Origin: Pseudomonas abieticivorans
Lineage (GTDB): Bacteria > Pseudomonadota > Gammaproteobacteria > Pseudomonadales > Pseudomonadaceae
Length of the DNA: 64,000 bases
Direction: 5' to 3'
Assembly (NCBI RefSeq): GCF_023509015.1
Contig: NZ_CP094975.1
Location: 3,899,501-3,963,500 of the forward strand
The notes under the pieces are model-generated. The model worked only from the letters and a program-made list of their open reading frames with translations, did no database searches and was not told the origin of the DNA. Shown here piece by piece: positions 27,559 to 35,874 of this stretch (position 1 is the first letter of the stretch; each line of letters begins with the position of its first letter). The translations under genes and the position numbers were made by a program.

Positions 27559-29802
27559 ATGGTACAGGTGAGAGCACACCAGCCGATCAACACCGACGGC
27601 AGTATCAATCTCGATGCATGGCTCGATCATATCGTCAGTGTCGATCTGGCGCTGGACCGTGAGGCCCTCAAGACCGCCTGCGAATTCGCCTTGGTGGCCG
27701 AGCAACAAGGCAACACGGCCAAGCATTCCTGGGCCGACGGGACTTCGTGTTTCCAGGCTGGCCTGGAAATCGCCGAAATCCTCGCCGACCTCAAGCTGGA
27801 CCAGGACACCCTGGTGGCTGCGGTCATCTACCGCGCCGTGCGTGAAGGCCGGGTGACCCTGGCCGACGTCAGCGAGCGCTTTGGCCCGGTGGTCAGCAAA
27901 CTGGTGGACGGCGTGCTGCGCATGGCCGCCATCAGCGCGTCCCTGAGCCCGCGCCAGTCGCTGGTGCTGGGCAGCCAGGGGCAGGTCGAGAACCTGCGCA
28001 AGATGCTCGTGGCCATGGTCGACGACGTGCGCGTGGCGCTGATCAAGCTGGCCGAACGCACCTGTGCGATCCGCGCGGTGAAGAACGCCGACGAAGAAAA
28101 GCGCAACCGTGTCGCCCGCGAGGTGTTCGACATCTACGCGCCGTTGGCCCACCGCTTGGGCATCGGTCATATCAAGTGGGAGTTGGAGGACCTGTCCTTC
28201 CGCTACCTGGAGCCCGATCAGTACAAGCAGATCGCCAAGTTGCTGCACGAGCGGCGGCTGGATCGCGAGCGCTTCATCACCGACGTGATGACCCAATTGC
28301 AGAACGAGTTGCTGGCCACCGGGGTCAAGGCCGATATCAGCGGCCGCGCCAAGCACATCTATTCGATCTGGCGCAAAATGCAGCGCAAGGGCCTGGAGTT
28401 CAGCCAGATCTACGACGTGCGTGCAGTGCGCGTGCTGGTGCCGGAAATGCGCGACTGTTACACCGCGCTGGGTATCGTGCACACCCTGTGGCGGCACATC
28501 CCCAAGGAATTCGACGACTACATCGCCAACCCCAAGGAAAACGGCTACCGCTCGCTGCACACTGCGGTGATCGGCCCTGAGGGCAAGGTGTTGGAGGTGC
28601 AGATCCGCACCCATGCCATGCATGAGGAGGCGGAGCTGGGCGTGTGTGCGCATTGGCGCTACAAGGGCACCGACGTCAAGTCCGGGTCCAACCATTACGA
28701 AGAGAAAATTTCCTGGCTGCGCCAAGTGCTCGAATGGCACGAAGAGCTGGGCGACATCGGCGGCCTGGCCGAACAGTTACGCGTGGACATCGAGCCCGAT
28801 CGCGTCTACGTGTTCACCCCCGACGGCCACGCTATCGACCTGCCCAAGGGCGCCACCCCGCTGGACTTCGCCTACCGGGTACACACCGAGATCGGCCACA
28901 ATTGCCGTGGCGCCAAGATCAACGGGCGCATCGTGCCGCTCAACTACAGCCTGCAGACCGGCGAGCAGGTCGAGATCATCACCAGCAAGCACGGCACGCC
29001 AAGCCGCGACTGGTTGAACTCCAACCTGGGCTACGTGACCACCTCGCGGGCGCGGGCCAAGATCGTCCACTGGTTCAAGTTGCAGGCACGCGATCAGAAC
29101 GTCGCCGCTGGCAAAACCTTGCTTGAGCGCGAACTCAGCCGCCTGGGCCTGCCGCAGGTGGACTTCGAGCAGTTGGCCGAAAAAGCCAATCACAAGACCG
29201 CCGAGGATATGTTCGCGGCACTGGGGGCAGGGGACCTGCGCCTGGCGCACCTGGTCAATTCGGCCCAGCAACTGGTCGAACCGGAGCGCGGCAACGAACA
29301 GCTGGAACTGATTCCGCGCAAGGCCACCGGCTACAAGCCCGGCAAGCGCGGCGACATCCAGATCCAGGGCGTGGGCAACCTGATGACGCAAATGGCCGGC
29401 TGCTGCCAGCCACTGCCGGGCGACGCCATCGTCGGCTACATCACCCAGGGCCGCGGCGTGAGCATTCACCGTCAGGACTGCGCCTCGGTGCTGCAACTGT
29501 CGGGGCGTGAGCCTGAGCGCATCATCCAGGTCAGCTGGGGCCCGGTGCCGGTGCTCACGTACCCGGTGGACATCATCATCCGCGCCTACGACCGTTCCGG
29601 TTTGCTGCGTGACGTCTCCCAGGTGTTGCTCAACGAGCGCATCAACGTGCTGGCGGTGAACACCCGCTCCAACAAGGAAGACAACACCGCGCTGATGTCC
29701 CTGACCATCGAGATTCCCGGGCTTGATGCGCTGGGCCGGTTGTTGGGGCGCATCTCGCAGTTGCCGAACATTATCGAGACGCGGCGTAACAGGACGCCTT
29801 GA
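27559..29802 (+). CDS. relA: GTP pyrophosphokinase RelA
   Basis: This is a 747-residue (p)ppGpp synthetase that binds ribosomes stalled by uncharged tRNA. GGAAGG precedes ATG 27559. The N-terminal hydrolase region is degenerate: residues around 90-97 read IYRAVREG where active enzymes have a His-Asp pair, so hydrolysis is expected to be lost as in E. coli RelA. The synthetase has YDVRAVRVLVPEMRDCY and NPKENGYRSLHTAVIGPEG. A TGS domain (RVYVFTPDGHAIDLPKGATP), a Cys-containing zinc-finger region (MAGCCQPLPGDAIVGY) and a C-terminal ACT domain follow. Synteny with rlmD and mazG is typical of pseudomonads. Confidence 0.97.
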   Translation: MVQVRAHQPINTDGSINLDAWLDHIVSVDLALDREALKTACEFALVAEQQGNTAKHSWADGTSCFQAGLEIAEILADLKLDQDTLVAAVIYRAVREGRVTLADVSERFGPVVSKLVDGVLRMAAISASLSPRQSLVLGSQGQVENLRKMLVAMVDDVRVALIKLAERTCAIRAVKNADEEKRNRVAREVFDIYAPLAHRLGIGHIKWELEDLSFRYLEPDQYKQIAKLLHERRLDRERFITDVMTQLQNELLATGVKADISGRAKHIYSIWRKMQRKGLEFSQIYDVRAVRVLVPEMRDCYTALGIVHTLWRHIPKEFDDYIANPKENGYRSLHTAVIGPEGKVLEVQIRTHAMHEEAELGVCAHWRYKGTDVKSGSNHYEEKISWLRQVLEWHEELGDIGGLAEQLRVDIEPDRVYVFTPDGHAIDLPKGATPLDFAYRVHTEIGHNCRGAKINGRIVPLNYSLQTGEQVEIITSKHGTPSRDWLNSNLGYVTTSRARAKIVHWFKLQARDQNVAAGKTLLERELSRLGLPQVDFEQLAEKANHKTAEDMFAALGAGDLRLAHLVNSAQQLVEPERGNEQLELIPRKATGYKPGKRGDIQIQGVGNLMTQMAGCCQPLPGDAIVGYITQGRGVSIHRQDCASVLQLSGREPERIIQVSWGPVPVLTYPVDIIIRAYDRSGLLRDVSQVLLNERINVLAVNTRSNKEDNTALMSLTIEIPGLDALGRLLGRISQLPNIIETRRNRTP

Positions 29803-29808
29803 GGCGCA

Positions 29809-29860
29809 GCTGTGAACTGCAAGCTGTGAGCTGATGTACGCGGCTTTCAGCTTGCAGCTT
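29809..29860. repeat. Imperfect inverted repeat with AGCTTGCAGCT core
   Basis: ACTGCAAGCTGTGAGCTG and its near complement GGCTTTCAGCTTGCAGCTT fold into a long imperfect hairpin in the 90-base relA-mazG gap. Repeats built on AAGCTGCAAGCT occur scattered in Pseudomonas intergenic DNA. It may attenuate relA transcription or be a decayed repetitive element. Confidence 0.5.
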
Positions 29861-29892
29861 AACGCTCGAGGCTGCGACCAAAAGGAGACTCC

Positions 29893-30726
29893 ATGTACAC
29901 ACTCCAAGACTTGCTTGCCCTGATGGCCCGTTTGCGCGACCCCGTGTACGGTTGCCCCTGGGACATCAAGCAAACCTACGCCAGCATCATCCCCTACACC
30001 CTGGAGGAAGCCTACGAGGTGGCCGACGCCATCGAGCGCAGCGACTTCGAGCATTTGCAGGGTGAGTTGGGCGACCTGCTGTTCCAGGTGGTGTATTACA
30101 GCCAACTGGCGCGCGAAGAAGGCCGGTTTGAGTTCGATGGCGTGGTCGACAGCATTACCCGCAAGCTGATCCGCCGCCACCCGCACGTGTTCCCCACGGG
30201 CGACTTGTACGCGCCACTGGATGTGCCCAAGCTCAGCGAAGCGCAGGTCAAGCTGCGCTGGGACGAGATCAAGGCCCAGGAGCGCGCCGAAAAGGCCGTG
30301 GCCCCCCAGCAGCTGTCATTGCTGGATGACGTACCCGTGGCCCTGCCGGCCATGGCCCGCGCCGGCAAGCTGCAAAAGCGTGCGGGCAGCGTGGGCTTTG
30401 ATTGGCCCCAGGCGTTACCGGTGCTGGACAAGGTGCGCGAAGAGCTGGATGAAGTGCTGGAGGCGATGGCTGACAATGACAGCGCGGCCCTGGCCGATGA
30501 GGTCGGTGACCTGCTGTTTTCGGTGGTCAACCTGGCCCGTCACCTCAAGGTCGACCCGGAAAACGCCCTGCGTGGCGCCAACCGGAAATTTGAGCGACGC
30601 TTTCGTTTCATCGAACAGGCATTGCGCGATACCCTGCGTCCCATTGAAAATTGCACCCTCGAAGAATTGGACGCCCTGTGGGGCGAAGCCAAACGTCAGG
30701 AAAAGAACCTGCCCAGCTGTGGCTGA
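29893..30726 (+). CDS. mazG: Nucleoside triphosphate pyrophosphohydrolase MazG
   Basis: This is a 277-residue all-alpha NTP pyrophosphatase that cleans the nucleotide pool and can degrade (p)ppGpp-related nucleotides. AAAGGAG precedes ATG 29893. Two MazG repeats are present: CPWDIKQTYASIIPYTLEEA with EVADAIERSDFEHLQGELGD (metal-binding acidic residues) near 20-60, and a second with DEVLEAMADNDSAALADEVG near 190-215. Linkage to relA matches the E. coli and Pseudomonas arrangement and a role in the stringent response. Confidence 0.96.
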   Translation: MYTLQDLLALMARLRDPVYGCPWDIKQTYASIIPYTLEEAYEVADAIERSDFEHLQGELGDLLFQVVYYSQLAREEGRFEFDGVVDSITRKLIRRHPHVFPTGDLYAPLDVPKLSEAQVKLRWDEIKAQERAEKAVAPQQLSLLDDVPVALPAMARAGKLQKRAGSVGFDWPQALPVLDKVREELDEVLEAMADNDSAALADEVGDLLFSVVNLARHLKVDPENALRGANRKFERRFRFIEQALRDTLRPIENCTLEELDALWGEAKRQEKNLPSCG

Positions 30727-30753
30727 GCCCGTTGAGTAAGTGAGCAGAGCACC

Positions 30754-31293
30754 ATGAGCATCTCCCTTCGCGACCAATTGCTGAAAGCCGGTCTGGTCAA
30801 CCAGAAGCAAGTCAAGCAGGTCAGCAAGACCCAGCAAAAGCAGAAACGCCTGGAGCAAAAGGGCCAGGTCGAGGTCGACGACACCCAGCAGCGCCTGGCT
30901 CAGGAAGCGATGGCCGAGAAGGTCAAGCGTGACCAGGAACTCAACCGCCAGCAGCAGGAGAAAGCCGAGCAGAAGGCCAAGTCCGCCCAGGTCAAGCAAT
31001 TGATCGAGGTGTCGCGCCTGCCCAAGCTGACCACCGAGGACTACTACAACTTCGTCGACGACAAAAAGGTCAAGCGCCTGTCGGTCAACAGCCTGATGCG
31101 CAGCAAGCTCAGCAGTGGTTCGTTGGCCATCGTGCGCCACGGCGGCGCCTACGAGGTGATCCCGCGTGAGGCCGCGCTGAAGATCCAGGAGCGCGACCCA
31201 CAACGTATCGTGCTGCTGAACGTAGCAACCGAGGCGCCGGATGCTGATGATCCGTATGCGGCCTACCAGATCCCTGACGATCTGATGTGGTGA
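30754..31293 (+). CDS. DUF2058-family protein (YaiL-like)
   Basis: This is a 179-residue protein. Residues about 15-100 are a long charged coiled-coil rich in Gln and Lys (QKQVKQVSKTQQKQKRLEQK). The C-terminal part (about 105-179) has EDYYNFVDDKKVKRLSVNSL and GGAYEVIPREAALKI, characteristic of DUF2058/YaiL nucleoprotein-like proteins. The function is unknown; association with RNA or ribosomes is possible but not shown. It is 27 bases after mazG and ends at a strong terminator, so it is probably the last gene of that transcript. Confidence 0.85.
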   Translation: MSISLRDQLLKAGLVNQKQVKQVSKTQQKQKRLEQKGQVEVDDTQQRLAQEAMAEKVKRDQELNRQQQEKAEQKAKSAQVKQLIEVSRLPKLTTEDYYNFVDDKKVKRLSVNSLMRSKLSSGSLAIVRHGGAYEVIPREAALKIQERDPQRIVLLNVATEAPDADDPYAAYQIPDDLMW

Positions 31294-31300
31294 CAAACAA

Positions 31301-31324
31301 AACCCCGCCGAAGCGGGGTTTTTT
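31301..31324 (+). terminator. Rho-independent terminator after the DUF2058 gene
   Basis: AACCCCGC and GCGGGGTT form an 8-bp stem around CGAA, followed by TTTT. It ends the mazG-DUF2058 transcript. The flanking A run also lets it work weakly for the convergent small gene. Confidence 0.9.
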
Positions 31325-31345
31325 AATGGCAGTGGAAAAGATGAC

Positions 31346-31528
31346 TTATTCTTGATGGCGCTGGGATTCCAGAATCTCCAGCTCTTGCTTATAGCTGTGG
31401 GCGTCGTTCTCGTTGTGGAACATCCCTACCAGCATGTCTTGTTGATGCACGTCCCAGATACGGATACCGGCAGCCAGGCCTTCGTGGGACATGTGTGAAT
31501 CGTCGCGTTCGGTTACTTTAACAGTCAT
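31346..31528 (-). CDS. Small conserved-looking protein (60 residues)
   Basis: ATG 31528 is preceded by GGAG at seven bases, a clear ribosome site. The protein is acidic and soluble with a WDVHQQDMLVGMFHNENDAH core and a helical tail ending in LEILESQRHQE. The small beta-alpha pattern with aromatic residues suggests a compact domain. I do not recognise the family. A good sigma-70-like promoter lies upstream at 31581-31608, so it is probably transcribed alone and ends near the shared terminator at 31301-31324. Confidence 0.65.
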   Translation of the reverse strand: MTVKVTERDDSHMSHEGLAAGIRIWDVHQQDMLVGMFHNENDAHSYKQELEILESQRHQE

Positions 31529-31580
31529 TTGAAAGCTCCAATTTCGGTATTTGCTGCAGCAAGGCTCTGCAGGGCTCTTT

Positions 31581-31608
31581 TATATAATTTGGTAGCTTGC
31601 TAAGTAAA
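31581..31608 (-). promoter_or_regulatory. Candidate sigma-70 promoter for the 60-residue gene
   Basis: Read on the minus strand, TTTACT (-35, 31608-31603) and TATATA (-10, 31586-31581) are separated by 16 bases in an unusually AT-rich stretch. They lie about 50 bases before the ATG at 31528. Confidence 0.45.
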
Positions 31609-31783
31609 CGACCGATTTTGGAAAGGGTTTCTTGCGAAAAATGCCGGAATCCTGAAAGCCCCGTGGTTGCTGGGCTGCGACGCTTTGTCGCACGACTAAA
31701 GGGGTATGTGAAACTTTTGTCATGTTTGCAGGGGGAACCTGTTCGGGGCTGTTCGCGGTGTATCGGGTATTACCGTGGCGCGG

Positions 31784-31808
31784 CCTTCGCGGATGAATCC
31801 GCTCCTAC
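31784..31808. repeat. Single REP
   Basis: CCTTCGCGGATGAATCCGCT followed by CCTAC matches the right arm of the REPINs at 1685 and 16495. No convincing left arm lies nearby, so this is a solitary copy. Confidence 0.8.
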
Positions 31809-31830
31809 GGGCGCGAACATCGCCAGGCAC

Positions 31831-31859
31831 AAAAAAACCCGCATCGCTGCGGGCTTTTT
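31831..31859 (-). terminator. Rho-independent terminator after the DUF3108 gene
   Basis: On the minus strand AGCCCGC and GCGGGTT pair around AGCGAT and are followed by a run of T. It lies 18 bases past the DUF3108 stop and ends that transcript, probably including purM-purN read-through. Confidence 0.85.
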
Positions 31860-31876
31860 GCCAATCCACCTCAGGT

Positions 31877-32587
31877 TCAGCTGCCTTTGACAGCCTTGCC
31901 CGCCACCGTGCCGTCTTGCAGCATGATGTTGTATTCCTTGCCGTCGGTTTCCACCTGTTGCAGGCGAACCAGCAGGTAATCCCAGTCTTTGGCGAACCAC
32001 AGCACAGTGATGCGCTTGTTCTGCGTCGGGTCGCGCACGCGCTCGACCTTGATCGCATCGACCTTGCCAGCCTTGGTTTCGACCTGCTCGGTGCCCAGTA
32101 CGCGGAAGTCGTAGGTGTCGACGTCACCGCCGTCCACCACCTGGTAGCTCATGCTCTTTTTGCCGGCAGCCACGTCACGCTGCAACACCAGTTGGTAGGT
32201 CGACTTGTCGACCATGCCACGGTTGAGCGGGACCTTGACCGGGTCATTACGGTCGGTACCGGTGACCATTTTCTGCGACCAATCGAAGTCCAGGTCCATC
32301 TTCTTGGTCTTGCCCAGGCCGCCACGTTCGAAGTGGTAGGTTTTGGGCAGCAGCGCGTCCTTGTCGACGGTGAAGGTGCTGTCTTCGGACAGGTTGGCGA
32401 TCATCATCGAGGCCTTGAAGCTCAAGGTCCACGTGTCGTCGTTGCCCTTGGTCAGGCTGCGCTCGGCGGTGCCGCTCATGGGCAGCTGCTTCCAGTCAGC
32501 GGTGTAGCTGGCGGTAAAGGGTTTGAGCTCTGCGGCATGCACGGGCAATGTCAGCAGGGCGAGGGCGAAGAGCAGGGCGCGACGCAT
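31877..32587 (-). CDS. DUF3108-family exported protein
   Basis: This is a 236-residue protein starting at ATG 32587, with AGGAG six bases upstream. Residues 1-18 form a signal peptide ending in VHA, so it is periplasmic. The mature protein is beta-rich: AELKPFTASYTADWKQLPMS, DDTWTLSFKASMMIANLSE, and KVERVRDPTQNKRITVLWFA near the end. These match DUF3108, a family of unknown role in envelope biology. It lies eight bases after purN on the same strand, an arrangement I recall as common in pseudomonads. Confidence 0.85.
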   Translation of the reverse strand: MRRALLFALALLTLPVHAAELKPFTASYTADWKQLPMSGTAERSLTKGNDDTWTLSFKASMMIANLSEDSTFTVDKDALLPKTYHFERGGLGKTKKMDLDFDWSQKMVTGTDRNDPVKVPLNRGMVDKSTYQLVLQRDVAAGKKSMSYQVVDGGDVDTYDFRVLGTEQVETKAGKVDAIKVERVRDPTQNKRITVLWFAKDWDYLLVRLQQVETDGKEYNIMLQDGTVAGKAVKGS

Positions 32588-32595
32588 AAAATCTC

Positions 32596-33246
32596 CTAGG
32601 GTCGAATCAAGTGGCCGCTGGCCGCGAGGGCTTGGCCATCCAATAGTGCGCCAAGTGGGCCAAGGCTCAAACGGCCTTCGGCGAACCAGCGAACCGCCAG
32701 CGGATAAATCTGATGTTCCTGGGCGTGAACCCGCTGCGCCAGGCTGGCTGGCGTATCTTCCAACTCTACCGGTATTACTGCCTGTACGACCAGTGGTCCG
32801 CCATCGAGTTCCTCGGTGACGAAGTGCACGCTGCAACCGTGTTCGGCATCGCCGGCTTCCAGCGCCCGTTGGTGGGTGTGCAGGCCTTTGTATTTGGGCA
32901 GCAAGGAGGGGTGGATATTCAGCAGGCGGCCTTGGTAGTGGCGCACGAAGTCGCCACTGAGGATGCGCATGAAACCGGCGAGGACCACCAGGCTCGGGGA
33001 AAAGCTGTCGATCAGTTCGACCAGTGCGGCGTCGAAGGCCTCGCGGCCCTCGAATGCCTTGTGATCGAGGACGGCGGTAGCGATACCGGCGTCCTGGGCG
33101 CGCTGCAGGCCATAGGCGTCGGCGCGGTTGGAGATCACCGCGCGGATGCGGGCCGGGTTGTCCCCGGCCTGCGTGCTGTCGATCAAGGCCTGCAAGTTGC
33201 TGCCGGTGCCGGAAAGCAGCACCACTACATCACAGGTCGCGTGCAT
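32596..33246 (-). CDS. purN: Phosphoribosylglycinamide formyltransferase
   Basis: This is a 216-residue enzyme of purine synthesis that transfers the formyl group of 10-formyl-tetrahydrofolate to GAR. The GTGSNLQALID phosphate-binding motif is near residues 13-23. The catalytic Asn-His-Asp triad lies in LLNIHPSLLPKYKGLHTHQR and in the downstream CSVHFVTEELDGGPLVVQ. Its ATG (33246) overlaps the purM stop by one base (TGATG), so the two are translationally coupled. Confidence 0.97.
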   Translation of the reverse strand: MHATCDVVVLLSGTGSNLQALIDSTQAGDNPARIRAVISNRADAYGLQRAQDAGIATAVLDHKAFEGREAFDAALVELIDSFSPSLVVLAGFMRILSGDFVRHYQGRLLNIHPSLLPKYKGLHTHQRALEAGDAEHGCSVHFVTEELDGGPLVVQAVIPVELEDTPASLAQRVHAQEHQIYPLAVRWFAEGRLSLGPLGALLDGQALAASGHLIRP

Positions 33247-34304
33247 CAGTGTGCCTTGAGGTTTTTCAGCTCGACCTGGGCAGCGCCTTCGGCGGCAACG
33301 CCGATCTGGCCAATCACCCACGGTTGTTCACCGGCTTCGCGCAGCACGTTCAGGGTCTTGTCGACGTCGGCCTGGGCCACGCAGATGACCATGCCCACGC
33401 CGCAGTTCAGCACGCGGTGCATTTCGTGTTCGTCGACGTTGCCTTTCTCTTGCAGCCAGTCGAATACCGCCGGGCGCTGCCAGCTGGCCACGTCAACCAC
33501 GGCCTGGGCGCCTTTTGGCAGCACGCGCGGGATGTTGTCCAGCAGGCCGCCGCCGGTGATGTGGGCCATGGCCTTGACGGCGCCAGTGTCCTTGATCAGC
33601 TTGAGCAGGGGCTTGACGTAGATGCGGGTCGGGGCCATCAGCAGGTCGGTCAGCGGCTTGCCGTCCAGCTGGGTGTTTTCGATGTCGGCGCCCGACACTT
33701 CGATGATCTTGCGGATCAGCGAGTAGCCGTTGGAGTGTGGGCCGGAGGACGGCAGGGCGATCAGTGCGTCGCCGGTGGCGACTTTCGAGCCGTCGATGAT
33801 CTCGGCTTTTTCCACCACGCCGACGCAGAAGCCGGCCAGGTCGTAGTCTTCGCCTTCGTACATGCCTGGCATCTCAGCGGTCTCGCCGCCCACCAGCGAG
33901 CAACCCGACAGTTCGCAGCCTGCGCCAATGCCGGTCACGACCTGGGTCGCGGTCTCGACGTTGAGCTTGCCAGTGGCGTAGTAGTCCAGGAAGAACAGCG
34001 GCTCTGCGCCGCACACCACCAGGTCGTTGACGCACATGGCCACCAGGTCGATGCCGATGCTGTCGTGCTTGTTCAGGTTCAGCGCCAGGCGCAGCTTGGT
34101 GCCCACGCCGTCGGTGCCGGACACCAGAACGGGCTGCTTGTAGCCGGCCGGGATTTCACAGAGGGCGCCGAAACCGCCCAGGCCGCCCATGACTTCGGGG
34201 CGCGCAGTGCGCTTGGCGACGCTCTTGATGCGTTCGACCAATGCTTCACCGGCGTCGATGTCTACACCGGCGTCCTTGTAGCTCAGGGAGGGTTGCTTGC
34301 TCAT
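33246..34304 (-). CDS. purM: Phosphoribosylformylglycinamidine cyclo-ligase (AIR synthase)
   Basis: This is a 352-residue ATP-dependent enzyme closing the imidazole ring in purine synthesis. ATG 34304 has AAAGG upstream; the longer frame to 34394 is unconserved in composition. Key blocks are [20 protein letters not shown], the [20 protein letters not shown] substrate loop, [20 protein letters not shown] and [13 protein letters not shown]. It leads the purM-purN pair. A weak minus-strand promoter may lie near 34465-34495 (TTTAAC-N16-TATAGG). Confidence 0.97.
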   Translation of the reverse strand: MSKQPSLSYKDAGVDIDAGEALVERIKSVAKRTARPEVMGGLGGFGALCEIPAGYKQPVLVSGTDGVGTKLRLALNLNKHDSIGIDLVAMCVNDLVVCGAEPLFFLDYYATGKLNVETATQVVTGIGAGCELSGCSLVGGETAEMPGMYEGEDYDLAGFCVGVVEKAEIIDGSKVATGDALIALPSSGPHSNGYSLIRKIIEVSGADIENTQLDGKPLTDLLMAPTRIYVKPLLKLIKDTGAVKAMAHITGGGLLDNIPRVLPKGAQAVVDVASWQRPAVFDWLQEKGNVDEHEMHRVLNCGVGMVICVAQADVDKTLNVLREAGEQPWVIGQIGVAAEGAAQVELKNLKAH

Positions 34305-34789
34305 GATCCAGGCCTTTAGAGGGAGGGATTCGGAAAATCGACCGTGAGCGGGGGGCTGCCCGGAAATACCTCGTGGGTGTTTCCATTCGGCCAACCGTTG
34401 CGGTCTGCGAAGGCGCGCGATTTTATCAGGCTTGACCCTATGCGGCCATCCTCAGGCCGACGGGCAGGGCCTATATAAGGCAAAAATTATGGTTAAAGCG
34501 GGTTTGGGCAGGCTCTGCTTTTGTCCAGGCAGAGGGGCAGGCGGCGCAACCTTCCCTGAAGAAGCGGATTTATCCGAGAAAAAGCCGACACGCAGTAGCA
34601 GGTACACCGAAGTGATGCCGTCGCCGATAAGGCGAAACGTCGGATCGCCGCTACAGGGAGTTATCCGCATTGGCAGGCGCTACCAGCTATAGTAGGCACA
34701 TTACGAAAACTTCAATGGGCCGGTTGAATGTTTTGACCGAAACTGTGGTCACAAGGCTCAGCCTGCTTATTGTTCCTCGGGAATCTTCC
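34305..34789. other. Divergent intergenic region between purM and the DUF2066 gene
   Basis: These 485 bases carry a possible purM promoter (minus strand, about 34470-34498), a degenerate REP at 34558-34582 and a TATAGT hexamer near 34689. The open frame 34432-34692 crosses the REP and lacks a ribosome site, so it is not called a gene. I see no riboswitch-like fold and no second gene. Confidence 0.5.
34558..34582. repeat. Degenerate REP
   Basis: GAAGAAGCGGATTTATCCGA and GAAAA match the left REP arm of 16495 apart from the first bases and the penultimate position. No second arm is visible within 100 bases. Confidence 0.55.
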
Positions 34790-35845
34790 ATGCGTTTGTC
34801 TCAGTACCTCGTAGCCAGTTGCCTCACCCTGTTCAGCCTTGCCGGGCACGCCGAAACGGTGAATAACCTGTATCAGGTGCGCGAACCGGTCAGCGGGCAA
34901 ACGCCTGATGAGCGCAACACCGCCACCCAGCAGGCGTTCGAGACCCTGGTGCTGCGCCTTACCGGCGACCCCAAGGCCTCTGGTAACCCGGGCCTGGCGG
35001 CGATTCGCAAAGACCCGCAGCAAATCATCAGCCAGTTTGGCTACGAGACCGGCACGCCGGAAAAACTGCGCGTGGACTTCGACCCGGTCAGCACTGAAAA
35101 GGCCCTGCGTTCGGCGGGCCTTGCGCTGTGGGGTAGCAACCGCCCGGCCATCCTGGGCTGGTGGTTGAATGAAGGCACAGACGGCGCCAACCTGGTCGGT
35201 GATGGCCAGGCCACCGCCGAGCCATTGCGCCAGGCCGCCAAGCATCGCGGGTTGCCATTGCGCCTGCCGCTGGCCGACTTGAGCGAGCAACTGGTGGGTA
35301 CCGCGAAAAACCTCGAAGGCACCGACCCCCTGCCCCTGCGTTCGGCCTCCGAGCGCTACAACGCCGACGCGCTGCTGGCGGTTCACGCCACCCAGGCCGA
35401 CGGCAAGTGGCAAGCCAAATGGCGCCTGTGGCTGGGCGATCAGAAAGAGGCGGGCAGCGCCGAGGGTGCCGATCAGGCGGCCTTGGCCGACGCCGTGATG
35501 CTGGCGGTCAGTGAGCGCCTGGCGCCGCGTTATGTCGCCAAGCCAGGCGCCAGCACCGACATGACCTTGCAAGTGGAAGGCATGACCCTGGATCACTACG
35601 CTGAGCTTGGGCGCTTGCTGGAGCCCTTTGGCAGCCACCTCAAGTCGGTGGACGGCGACAAGGCGGTGTTCCAGGTGACCGGCAGTGTCGATCAATTGCG
35701 CGCGCAACTGAGCTTGGCCAAACTTCAGGAGATGCCGGCCGAAGTCGCGCCCGCGCCCATTCCCGCAGCAGCGGCCCCCGGTGCGCCCGTTGCAGCGCCC
35801 GCCCCTCAACTCAAGCCAGCCGCCGGATTGCGTTTCCACTGGTAG
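34790..35845 (+). CDS. DUF2066-family exported protein
   Basis: This is a 351-residue protein starting at ATG 34790 (GGGAA upstream). Residues 1-21 are a signal peptide ending GHA. The mature N-terminus (ETVNNLYQVREPVSGQTPDE) and TQQAFETLVLRLTGDP are characteristic of DUF2066. The middle has WGSNRPAILGWWLNEG. The last 30 residues are a proline- and alanine-rich tail. It should be periplasmic; the function is unknown. The PerM-type permease gene follows 29 bases later, a linkage I recall from other pseudomonads. Confidence 0.85.
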   Translation: MRLSQYLVASCLTLFSLAGHAETVNNLYQVREPVSGQTPDERNTATQQAFETLVLRLTGDPKASGNPGLAAIRKDPQQIISQFGYETGTPEKLRVDFDPVSTEKALRSAGLALWGSNRPAILGWWLNEGTDGANLVGDGQATAEPLRQAAKHRGLPLRLPLADLSEQLVGTAKNLEGTDPLPLRSASERYNADALLAVHATQADGKWQAKWRLWLGDQKEAGSAEGADQAALADAVMLAVSERLAPRYVAKPGASTDMTLQVEGMTLDHYAELGRLLEPFGSHLKSVDGDKAVFQVTGSVDQLRAQLSLAKLQEMPAEVAPAPIPAAAAPGAPVAAPAPQLKPAAGLRFHW

Positions 35846-35874
35846 GTCGTTTTTTATTAATTAAGGGTTGATCG

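Larger units (their letters stand above)
31529..31876. other. Gene-free spacer with promoter, REP and terminator
   Basis: These 348 bases lie between two minus-strand genes. They hold an AT-rich promoter for the 60-residue gene, a single REP and the terminator of the DUF3108 gene. The open frame 31597-31890 on the plus strand crosses these elements and is not considered a gene. Confidence 0.6.

Noticed and set aside
31597..31890. 97-codon frame between two minus-strand genes
   Set aside because: It crosses a REP and a rho-independent terminator.
34432..34692. 86-codon frame upstream of the DUF2066 gene
   Set aside because: It reads through a degenerate REP and has no start signal.
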